Shown piece after piece: positions 16,719 to 25,000 of a stretch of 64,000 bases of DNA. The stretch's first letter is position 1; the number at the start of each line of letters is the position of its first letter. Below the pieces are notes generated by a model. That model did not search any database. It had not been told where the DNA came from and worked only from the letters and a program-made list of their open reading frames with translations. A program made the position numbers and the translations under genes. The stretch comes from Flavobacteriia bacterium (GTDB taxonomy: Bacteria > Bacteroidota > Bacteroidia > Flavobacteriales > Flavobacteriaceae): positions 41,003-105,002 of the forward strand of contig RDXY01000002.1 in the NCBI GenBank assembly GCA_004293045.1, in the 5' to 3' direction.

Positions 16719-17585
16719 TTATGCTACCAATTTATCTAAAGTATATGCAATTAACTCATTCACCGTTTTTTCTGGGTTCGAACTAAATTCGCCTAGCGCT
16801 CTGTTTGCAATAATGGCATTTAATGACAAACAAGTATGACCTAATAATTTGCCTAAACCATAAATTGCAGCAGTTTCCATTTCTAAATTCGTAATGCGTA
16901 TTCCGTTATAGTTAAACGTATCCATTTTATGATTTAATTCAGGATCCTGAATATTTAATCGAACTACACGGCCTTGAGGCCCATAAAATCCGCCAACAGT
17001 TCCTGTAAATCCTTTATAAAATTTTTCTGAATAGATTTTGTTTTCTAAGGTTTCATCACACGATACCACAGTAGGTCTACCTTTTCTAACATCCCAATTG
17101 GTATGCGAAATAAAAGCATTCTCTAACTCTGAATCAGTATGTTCTTCTATTAAATAGGAGCGAAGCATGTTGTCTAAGCCAATGGCGTATTTGCTCATTA
17201 CCCAACTATCCACAGGGATATCAGCTTGTAACGAGCCAGAAGTTCCTATTCGAACAATGTTTAAACGGGTATGATTTGATTTAATTACTCTTGTGTTTAA
17301 ATCAATATTAACTAAGGCATCTAATTCGTTCATGACTATGTCAATATTGTCAGAACCAATTCCGGTTGATTGTACTGTAATGCGTTTTCCTTTATAAATT
17401 CCAGTTTCGGTTTTAAATTCTCTTTTTTGAGTTGAAAATTCGATAGTGTCAAAATGTTGTGTAATTTTAGATACCCGCTCCTGATCGCCAACAAAAATAA
17501 TATCATTAGCAATATGCTCAGGTTTTAAGTTTAAGTGATACACACTCCCGTCTGGATTTAATATTAATTCTGATGATTTTATCAT
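16719..17585 (-). CDS. Nucleoside phosphorylase (uridine/purine phosphorylase family)
   Basis: The protein has 288 residues with the phosphorylase-fold landmarks: IIFVGDQERVSKI near 30 (phosphate-binding GD.xR), TGIGSDNIDIVMNEL near 74, IVRIGTSGSLQ near 111, and the base/ribose motif NLEMETAAIYGLG near 234. These enzymes split nucleosides with phosphate into the free base and ribose-1-phosphate. Uridine phosphorylase is the closest guess, but base specificity cannot be settled by eye. It is cytosolic and lies 80 bases downstream of the SUI1-like gene on the same strand. Confidence 0.85.
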   Translation of the reverse strand: MIKSSELILNPDGSVYHLNLKPEHIANDIIFVGDQERVSKITQHFDTIEFSTQKREFKTETGIYKGKRITVQSTGIGSDNIDIVMNELDALVNIDLNTRVIKSNHTRLNIVRIGTSGSLQADIPVDSWVMSKYAIGLDNMLRSYLIEEHTDSELENAFISHTNWDVRKGRPTVVSCDETLENKIYSEKFYKGFTGTVGGFYGPQGRVVRLNIQDPELNHKMDTFNYNGIRITNLEMETAAIYGLGKLLGHTCLSLNAIIANRALGEFSSNPEKTVNELIAYTLDKLVA

Positions 17586-17595
17586 GATTTTTTTT

Positions 17596-17660
17596 GTTTA
17601 ATGTTTCAGGTTTCAGGTTTCAAGCTATTTTGTATTAAACTTGCAACGTTAAACTTGAAA
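17596..17660. repeat. GTTTCAG heptad repeats
   Basis: GTTTCAG, GTTTCAG and GTTTCAA follow each other around 17600-17622, and AACTTGAAAC near 17650 is roughly their reverse complement, so the gap could fold. It is another short 7-base-period array in an intergenic gap. Confidence 0.5.
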
Positions 17661-17665
17661 CAAAC

Positions 17666-17998
17666 TTAACCTCCCACACGTTTGGTTTTGAAGCCTTTAT
17701 CTTGAAGCATTTTCATTATTTTATCTCTATAATCGCCTTGAAGAATAATCGCACCATCTTTAAAACTACCACCCACACTTAATTTTGTTTTGATTTCTTT
17801 GGCAAGAACTTTAAAATCTTCGTCCGATCCTTCGTAACCTTCAATAATGGTAGTGGCTTTTCCTTTACGTTTTTCATATTTACAAATCATAGGTTCTTTC
17901 TGAACGTATAATTCATGAGCAACTTCCTGACTTTCTTCTGGTTCATTTGAAGGAATATGGTCAGGAAATAGGTTTTTTAGTTGGTCTTGTAAATCCAT
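17666..17998 (-). CDS. SUI1/eIF1-like translation factor (YciH family)
   Basis: The protein has 110 residues. The SUI1 domain occupies about residues 35-108: KRKGKATTIIEGYEGSDEDFKVLAKEIKTKLSVGGSFKDGAIILQGDYRDKI, with the GG-S-x-K and ILQGD blocks of bacterial YciH and eukaryotic eIF1. E. coli YciH can mimic IF3 in discarding wrong initiation complexes; the physiological role here is not established. The acidic first 30 residues are less conserved. It is transcribed toward the nucleoside phosphorylase gene. Confidence 0.9.
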   Translation of the reverse strand: MDLQDQLKNLFPDHIPSNEPEESQEVAHELYVQKEPMICKYEKRKGKATTIIEGYEGSDEDFKVLAKEIKTKLSVGGSFKDGAIILQGDYRDKIMKMLQDKGFKTKRVGG

Positions 17999-18002
17999 TT
18001 TT

Positions 18003-18510
18003 TAATTATTTTGAAACACAGATTGGAAAAATTTTTAAAATCTAAAATTTATTTTTTTTGAAATCGTTTGTAAATATTTTACGAATAAATTGTGGATCTT
18101 TTCCAAAATTCAGAATAATTCCTACTTCACAACTTGTTGCTTTTAGATAATTTAGAATTTGACTTTCATGAACTTCTAAAAGATATTCTACTGTTTTTAA
18201 TTCAATTATTATTGAGTTGTTTACAATGATATCTGGAAAATATTCTCCAACTAAATCATTTTTATAATACACATTTATCTTTTTCTTTTTTTCAATTTCA
18301 AAACCATACTTTTTTAATTCAATTGTCATAGCATTATGATATACTTTTTCAAGAAATCCATAACCTAATTCATTTTAAACATTATAATAAATTCCAATTA
18401 TTTGTTTGGTAAGCTCTTGATGAGGAAAATTTTTCATTATTTTGGCGTTTAAATATTTTAAGGGCTTGTAAAAGATTTTATAATTAAAATAATTTTTTAA
18501 ATCTGTGTTT
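18003..18510. mobile_element. Inverted-end element carrying the broken GxxExxY gene (putative)
   Basis: AAACACAGATT at 18014-18024 and its exact reverse complement at 18500-18510 bracket the GxxExxY gene. The outer and inner flanks (TAATTATTTTG on the left, AATTTTTTAA on the right) also match those of the empty copy at 16651-16715. No transposase is encoded, so this would be a non-autonomous cargo element if it is mobile at all. Target-site duplications were not identified. Confidence 0.45.
18042..18437 (-). pseudogene. GxxExxY protein (PD-(D/E)xK nuclease fold), interrupted by one in-frame TAA
   Basis: Read from the ATG at 18437, the frame gives MKNFPHQELTKQIIGIYYNV, a TAA stop at 18377-18375, then NELGYGFLEKVYHNAM and on to the end. 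This is a complete 131-codon gene broken by one codon where relatives have Tyr or similar. The name-giving motif G-F-L-E-K-V-Y lies just after the stop. The nuclease-like core PDIIVNNSIIIELK fits the PD-(D/E)xK pattern, followed by HESQILNYLKAT. A shorter product could restart at the ATG at 18329 but would lack the GxxExxY motif. The family function is unknown. The gene sits inside an inverted-end repeat. Confidence 0.85.
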
Positions 18511-18538
18511 AAATGTTTTCGTATTAATAAAGTTTAAA

Positions 18539-19492
18539 TTATTTTTTTATTAATCCTAATTCTACCAAACGTTCGTGCAAAAATTCACCAGCAGTTATAT
18601 CTTCATATAATTTCGGATGATTTTCATCGATGCATTCTGCTAAACAATTTAATTTCATATCACTAACAGGATGCATGAAAAAAGGAATAGAATAACGTGA
18701 AGTTCCCCATAATTCTCTTGGTGGATTTACCACTTGGTGAATCGTAGATTTCAATCGGTTATTGGTATGACGCGATAACATATCTCCAACATTTATCATT
18801 AATTCATCTGGTTGTGCCATAGCATCAATCCATTGCCCATCGTGGTTTTGAACCTGAAGTCCTTTTCCTTGAGCACCCATTAACAAAGTAATCAGATTGA
18901 TATCTCCATGCGCTGCCGCACGAACAGCACCGTCTTTTGGTTCATCTGTAATTGGAGGATAATGAATAGGTCTTAATATGCTATTGCCTTCAGAAATGTA
19001 AGCATCAAAATAAAATTCATCCAATCCTATAAATAACGCCAAAGCTCGAAGTACGTAGATTCCTGTTTTTTCTAACATTTGATACGCTTCTTTACCTGTG
19101 TTATTAAAATTAGGTAATTCAGAAACCGTTACGTTTTCAGGGTATTCATTAGCGTATTTTGAATTCGAATCAACGTATTGACCAAAGTGCCAAAATTCTT
19201 TTAAATCTCCAGCTGAACGACCTTTGGCATGTTCTTTTCCAAAAGAAACATAACCTCGTTGTCCTCCGATACCTGGAATTTCATATTTTTCTTTGGTTTC
19301 AATAGGTAGCGTGAAGAAATTTCGAACTTCGCTGTACAAATTTTCAACTAATTTGTCATCTAAAAAATGACCTTTTAAAGCTACGAAACCAATTTCTTCA
19401 TAGGCTTTTCCGATTTCATTTACAAATTTTTGTTTACGTGTCGGGTCTTCCGACAGGAAATCACGTAAGTCTACACTTGGAATTTTTTGCAT
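18539..19492 (-). CDS. Isopenicillin-N-synthase-like 2-oxoglutarate/Fe(II) oxygenase
   Basis: The 317 residues are standard for this family. The N-terminal DIOX_N region (PSVDLRDFLSEDP) is followed by the Fe(II) triad His195-x-Asp197 (AAHGDIN) and His252 (STIHQVV), and by Arg266-x-Ser268 (SRYSIPFF), which binds the 2-oxoglutarate carboxylate. It should oxidise a small molecule using O2 and 2-oxoglutarate. Flavobacterial homologues are usually annotated only as IPNS-family oxygenases, and no antibiotic pathway is nearby. The gene has its own -7 box (TATCTTTG on the minus strand, 19555-19548). Confidence 0.88.
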   Translation of the reverse strand: MQKIPSVDLRDFLSEDPTRKQKFVNEIGKAYEEIGFVALKGHFLDDKLVENLYSEVRNFFTLPIETKEKYEIPGIGGQRGYVSFGKEHAKGRSAGDLKEFWHFGQYVDSNSKYANEYPENVTVSELPNFNNTGKEAYQMLEKTGIYVLRALALFIGLDEFYFDAYISEGNSILRPIHYPPITDEPKDGAVRAAAHGDINLITLLMGAQGKGLQVQNHDGQWIDAMAQPDELMINVGDMLSRHTNNRLKSTIHQVVNPPRELWGTSRYSIPFFMHPVSDMKLNCLAECIDENHPKLYEDITAGEFLHERLVELGLIKK

Positions 19493-19562
19493 GATAAAAA
19501 ATTATTGGTTTTTCCAACTCATTTATTGATTGGAATTCTTACTCTAACAAAGATAAAAAAAA

Positions 19563-20204
19563 TTAGTTAGAAAAAACATAATTCAGAATATTCGCACCCA
19601 TTTTTAGGGCTTTTTCTCTAACGTTTAAAGGGTCGTTGTGTACTTCTTGGTTTTCCCAGCCGTCACCTAAATCGCACTCAAAAGTGTATAAAAGCACCAA
19701 TCTGTTTTCAATAAAAATACCATACGCTTGTGGTTGTTTGTTCTCGTGTTCATGAATTTTTGGTAACCCGTTTGGAAAAGAATATGGTGTTTGGAAAATA
19801 GGATGTGTTTTAGGAATTTCCACTAAAGGAGTATTTGGGAAGAGTTTTTTAATTTCTTTTCTAATATATTCGTCCATTCCATAATTGTCATCAATATGTA
19901 AAAAACCACCTGAATTTAAATAATTTTGAAGATTTTGAATGTCGTTGTTGCTAAAAACTACATTTCCATGCCCCGTCATATGAACAAAAGGATATAAGAA
20001 CAATTCCGCACTTCCCACATCAACGGAATTGACTTTTGGGTTTAATTTTGTGTTGATATTTTGATTACAAAATTTTACCAAATTAGGTAAAGAGGTAGGA
20101 TTGGCATACCAATCGCCTCCGCCAGAATATTTTAAAACAGCAATATCTTGGGAAAATACCAAGTTGCAAAATACTAAAATCCCAAAAGTGATAAATTTAT
20201 TCAT
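19563..20204 (-). CDS. DUF4159 family exported protein
   Basis: The protein has 213 residues with a signal peptide at residues 1-18 ending LVFSQ, so it is likely periplasmic. The rest matches DUF4159, a ThuA/glutamine-amidotransferase-like fold: VDVGSAELFLYPFVHMTGHGNVVFSNNDIQNLQNYL, then GGFLHIDDNYGMDEYIR. The catalytic residues of true amidotransferases are not evident. It overlaps rsmE by 8 bases at its start, so it is the third gene of a tsaD-rsmE-DUF4159 operon. Confidence 0.85.
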   Translation of the reverse strand: MNKFITFGILVFCNLVFSQDIAVLKYSGGGDWYANPTSLPNLVKFCNQNINTKLNPKVNSVDVGSAELFLYPFVHMTGHGNVVFSNNDIQNLQNYLNSGGFLHIDDNYGMDEYIRKEIKKLFPNTPLVEIPKTHPIFQTPYSFPNGLPKIHEHENKQPQAYGIFIENRLVLLYTFECDLGDGWENQEVHNDPLNVREKALKMGANILNYVFSN

Positions 20205-20901
20205 TTTGAATTACAATTGTATGACAAGCCACTAAAGCCGCAGTTTCTGTTCTTAATCTTGTGTTCCCCAAAGTTACAGGAATAAAATCATTTTTAATAG
20301 CTAAATTAATTTCTTTTGAAGAAAAATCACCCTCAGGGCCAATTAATATTGTAACAGGATTGGATTTTATTATTTCTTTAGCAAAAGATTTTTTTTCACT
20401 TTCTTCACAATGGGCAATAAATTTTTGACCAGCATGATTTTTTTTAAGAAATTCAGACAGGGTAATGGCTTCGTTTATTTTTGGTAAATAATACTGATTA
20501 GATTGTTTTGTTGCCGCTTGCATGATTTTTTCCGCTCGATCTGTTTTGTAGATTTTTCGTTCTGAATGTTCGCAAATAATAGGCGTAATTTCATGAATAC
20601 CCACCTCAGTAGCTTTCTCTAAAAACCATTCCATTCTGTCTAGCATTTTAGTAGGAGCCACTGCAATATGCGTATAAAAATTAGTGGGTTTAACAAAGTG
20701 TTCTTCCTTGATTTTTACTTCACATTTTTTTTCTAATCCTAAAATTATTTCAGAAATAAATAAATAACCTAAACCATTAGTAATGTGTATTTTATGACCT
20801 TCCTGTTTTCGTAATACTTTAATAATGTGTTTGCTTTCTTCTTTGTCAAAAGTAAAGGTTTTATCACCAGATTTTATTTCGGAATTATAGAATAATTGCA
20901 T
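20197..20901 (-). CDS. rsmE: 16S rRNA (uracil1498-N3)-methyltransferase
   Basis: The 234-residue protein has a PUA-like N-terminal part (FTFDKEESKHIIKVLRKQEGHKI) and a C-terminal SPOUT knot: VTILIGPEGDFSSKEI near residue 182 and VTLGNTRLRTETAALVA near 208 are the SAM-binding knot motifs of RsmE. It methylates N3 of U1498 in helix 44 of 16S rRNA near the decoding site. It starts 3 bases after tsaD and overlaps the DUF4159 gene by 8 bases, so all three are probably translated from one mRNA. Confidence 0.95.
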   Translation of the reverse strand: MQLFYNSEIKSGDKTFTFDKEESKHIIKVLRKQEGHKIHITNGLGYLFISEIILGLEKKCEVKIKEEHFVKPTNFYTHIAVAPTKMLDRMEWFLEKATEVGIHEITPIICEHSERKIYKTDRAEKIMQAATKQSNQYYLPKINEAITLSEFLKKNHAGQKFIAHCEESEKKSFAKEIIKSNPVTILIGPEGDFSSKEINLAIKNDFIPVTLGNTRLRTETAALVACHTIVIQNE

Positions 20902-20904
20902 AGT

Positions 20905-21939
20905 TTAAAATTCAATTCTTGCTTTAGAAATTACATCAGATGTACTGAAGTTTTCTTCTAAAAAATTATAATAACCTACAATTCCAATCATTGCAGCGTT
21001 GTCTGTTGTGTATTCAAATTTTGGAATAAACGTTTGCCATCCATATTTTGATTCTGCTTCTTTTAATGTATTTCTTATACCTGAATTAGCCGAAACTCCT
21101 CCTCCTATGGTAATTCTTGTAATTCCAGTTTCAGTTACTGCTAATTTTAGTTTATCCATTAATATTTCAATTATCGTATGTTGTATAGAGGCACAAATAT
21201 CGTTTATATTTTCAGTTATAAAATTTTCATTTTCAGCTGTTTTTTTCTGAACAAAATATAAAATTTGGGTTTTAAGTCCGCTAAAACTAAAATTTAATCC
21301 GGCTACTTTTGGTTTGGTAAAAGCAAAGGCTTTCGGATTGCCTAATTGTGCGTATTTATCTATTAAAGGCCCGCCAGGATAGGGAAGACCTAAAATTTTA
21401 GCACTTTTGTCAAATGCTTCTCCAACGGCATCATCAGTGGTTTCGCCTATAATTTCCATCTCAAAAAAACTGGAAACTTTTACAATTTGGGTATGACCTC
21501 CAGATATGGTTAAGGCAATAAAAGGGAAAGCAGGTTTTTCATAGCCTTCTTCATCAATAAAATGCGCTAAAATATGTGCTTTCATGTGGTTTATTGCCAC
21601 TAAAGGAATGTTTAAACCAAGACTTAACGATTTAGCAAAACTACCACCCACTAATAGCGAACCCATTAAACCAGGACCCTGAGTAAAGGCAATGCAATTT
21701 AATTTTTCTTTGGTAATTCCAGCTTTTTTTATAGCCATTTCTACAACTGGTACAATATTTTGCTGGTGTGCTCTTGAAGCTAATTCAGGAACCACTCCGC
21801 CATACTCTTCATGTACTTTTTGACCAGCAACAATATTTGAAAGTACTTTGTCATTGCATAATACAGCAGCAGAAGTATCGTCACACGAACTTTCAATGGC
21901 TAAAGTGTAACTATTTTTATGATTTAAGGTACTAGGCAT
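20905..21939 (-). CDS. tsaD: tRNA N6-threonylcarbamoyladenosine transferase
   Basis: The protein has 344 residues. AIESSCDDTSAAVL near the start is the ASKHA phosphate loop, and the metal-binding histidines are His118 and His122 in NHMKAHILAHF. GGHTQIV and GGGVSANSGIR complete the family motifs. TsaD attaches threonylcarbamoyl to A37 of ANN-decoding tRNAs, working with TsaB and TsaE; tsaE lies at 36789-37205 in this window. The gene leads the tsaD-rsmE-DUF4159 run and diverges from tamB. Confidence 0.97.
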   Translation of the reverse strand: MPSTLNHKNSYTLAIESSCDDTSAAVLCNDKVLSNIVAGQKVHEEYGGVVPELASRAHQQNIVPVVEMAIKKAGITKEKLNCIAFTQGPGLMGSLLVGGSFAKSLSLGLNIPLVAINHMKAHILAHFIDEEGYEKPAFPFIALTISGGHTQIVKVSSFFEMEIIGETTDDAVGEAFDKSAKILGLPYPGGPLIDKYAQLGNPKAFAFTKPKVAGLNFSFSGLKTQILYFVQKKTAENENFITENINDICASIQHTIIEILMDKLKLAVTETGITRITIGGGVSANSGIRNTLKEAESKYGWQTFIPKFEYTTDNAAMIGIVGYYNFLEENFSTSDVISKARIEF

Positions 21940-21958
21940 GAATTTTGGTATAAAAGTA

Positions 21959-21990
21959 TTGTAAATGTCTTACAAAATTGCTTATTTTTG
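21959..21990 (+). promoter_or_regulatory. Promoter of tamB
   Basis: TTG at 21959-21961, a 21-base spacer and TATTTTTG at 21983-21990 form a full Bacteroidota-type promoter in the tsaD-tamB divergent gap, about 75 bases before the tamB start. Confidence 0.7.
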
Positions 21991-22067
21991 TTGCTATAAG
22001 CAAATAAAAATAGATTTGTTTTGCAAAATTAAATAAATAAACTATTAAATCAGTAAAAAAAATAGCG

Positions 22068-25000
22068 GTGCGTTCCTTAATTGGGATTTTGCTTTTTATG
22101 CTTCTAGTAGCCCTACTATTGGCCTTACCTGTAGTACAAACAAGGCTCGGAAAATATGCTACTGATCAATTGAAAGAAGATTTTGGTGTATCTATTACCA
22201 TAGAAAAAGTGGCTATTAACCCGTTTGGAGGTGTGAAGTTGAAAGGAGTATTAGCTAAAGATCATCATAACGATACGTTGTTTCATTTTAACCGCATTCA
22301 TACTTCAATTTTAAGTTATAAAAAGTTATACGAAAACGGGCATCCTTATTTAGGTGATTTACAAGCGGATAAATTAAACCTAAAAATCATTCAATACAAA
22401 GGAGAAAAAGATACTAATTTAGATAAATTTGTCGCAGCTTTTGAAGACAATCCACCGAAACCTTCTAGTGGGAAATTTAGATTAAAAATAAACTCTATAT
22501 CCCTACAAAATAGCCGATTTAGATACATCGATCAAAATCTTACAAAACCTAAAATTTTAGATTTTTCAAGTTTAAATGGTCAGTTAGATGACTTTTATGT
22601 AAAAGGCGCAAATGTTTTTGCATATGTATACAAGATGTCGTTTAAAGACCATAGAGGTTTGATAATGAAAAACTTAACTTCAGATTTCACCTATACCAAA
22701 AAGAATATTTTATTAAACGAATTAATTTTAGAAACCGAAAATTCTTCGTTTAAAGGAAAAACAGAATTACGTTACGACAGAAAAGATTTCAAAGATTTTA
22801 ATAATAAAGTGATTTTCGATTTAGATATCAAAGAAGGTAAAATTTCAAGTAACGACTTAAATTATTTCTATCCAGAATTCGGAAAAAATCAGAAATTTTA
22901 TATCGATTCCCATATTTTAGGCACGTTAAATGATTTGAAGTTTAATAATCTGAAATTCAATGATTTAAATGATAATGAAGTAGTTGGAAATCTTCAACTT
23001 AAAAATATTTTTGGTAAAGGCGACCAAAAATTTTACCTCAAAGGAAGTTTCGACAGATTATCAACAAGTCAAGCTAGTATTAGTAAGGTTTTACCGAATC
23101 TTTTAGGAAAAAACTTACCAAAGCAATTGCAAAAACTTGGTCGTGTTGATATAAAAGGAAAAGTAGAACTTACTGAAAAATGGTTGGTTGCCGATGTGGA
23201 TTTATTTTCGAAATTGGGTCGTGCTAGAGGCGATTTTAAAATGGATAAAATAGACACCATAGACAAGGCCACTTATGTAGGAAATTTTCAGTTAGATAAT
23301 TTTAATTTAGGTGCCTTCTTAGATGAAAAAGAGTTGGGCAACACCTCAGTAATATTAGATGTTAACGGAACAGGGTTTTCTAAAAAATATTTAAATACAA
23401 AACTAAAAGGAAATATTGGTCAATTTAGATTCAATGGGTATTCGTATAAAAATATTGATATTAATGGTACGATGAAGATGCCTTATTTTAAAGGACATTT
23501 TCATAGTAAAGACCCTAATTTATTGTTAACTTTTGATGGTTTAGTAGATTTAAGTAATAGAAAAAAAATATATGATTTTAATGTTGAAATTGAATATGCT
23601 AATCTTAAAAAAATAAATTTATATACTAAAGATGCTACTTCAATATTGGCTGGCTCAATTGAAATGCAGGCGCAAGGCAACTCTTTAGACGATTTAGCAG
23701 GTACCATAAATTTAGAAAATATTTCCTACATCAACCCAAAAAACAAATATTATTTCGATTCAGCTTCGGTTACTTCATCTTTTGATAATCAAAACATTAG
23801 AACGGTTTCCTTTCAATCGGATGATATTATTGAAGGACAAATAGTAGGTAAATATCAAACCAAACAAATAAAAAAAATTGTTGAAAATGCTGTTGGTAGT
23901 TTGTATGCCAATTATTCACCACATAAATTATCCAAAAATCAATTTTTAGATTTTGATTTTACTGTTTATAATACCGTTTTAGAAGTATTTTATCCTGATG
24001 TTTCAATTGGAGAAAATACCCGATTTAAAGGAAAAATTAATGCAGATGAAGGCTTGTTTCAATTTGACTTTAATTCTCCATTTGTCAATGCATTTGAGAA
24101 CAAATTTAACGGTATTAAAATTGATATTGACAACAAAAATCCTTTGTATAATGCGTATATTGAATTAGATAGTTTAAATACTAAAAACTATAAAGTAGCT
24201 GATTTTAGTTTGATAAATTTAACGGTAAACGATACGCTTTTTGCTAGAACTGAATTTAAAGGTGGTGAAAAAGGGGAAGATAAATTTGATTTGAATTTAT
24301 ATCATACTATTGATGAAAACAAACAATCAATAGTTGGATTTAAAAAGTCAGATATCACATTTAAAAATTTCCAATGGTTTATTAACGAAAAGGAAACAAC
24401 TGAAAACACAATTGTATTTGACAAACAGTTTAAGAACTTCAATTTCAACCAATTAACCTTATCACATAATAATCAATTCATTGATTTTAATGGGGAAATG
24501 AAAGGGGATACCTTCAAAGATTTTAATTTTACATTTAACGATGTTGATATTTCTAAAATCACACCGGATGTTAAGAATTTAAGTCTTGGTGGGAAGTTAA
24601 ATGGAAATTTAAAATACAAACAAGATAACCTTATTTATGAACCGTCAACAGACCTAACGATAGACGGGTTAGTTCTAAATGATAGCGAATTAGGAAATTT
24701 AAAATTAAAAGTTTTTGGTGATGAAACTTTTAAGATTTTTAATGTCGATGCTTCTATAATGAATAATGATGAAGAAACATTTTTAACAACAGGAACGGTA
24801 GATATAATTAATAATCAGACCGTTTTAAACTTAGAAACAGTTTTTGATAACTTTAATATCAAACCAATAGGAGGCTTTTTAACAGGTATTTTAGATAATG
24901 TACGAGGATTGGCTAAAGGTAAAATAAATATTGCTGGAACTTTTGATAATCCAGAAGTTGATGGCGTTTTGTATCTAAATGAAGCAGGTTTACGCGTGCC

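Noticed and set aside
18375..18377. Recoded stop (selenocysteine or pyrrolysine) in the GxxExxY gene
   Set aside because: The codon is TAA, not TGA or TAG, and relatives appear to carry an ordinary residue there. A nonsense change is simpler.
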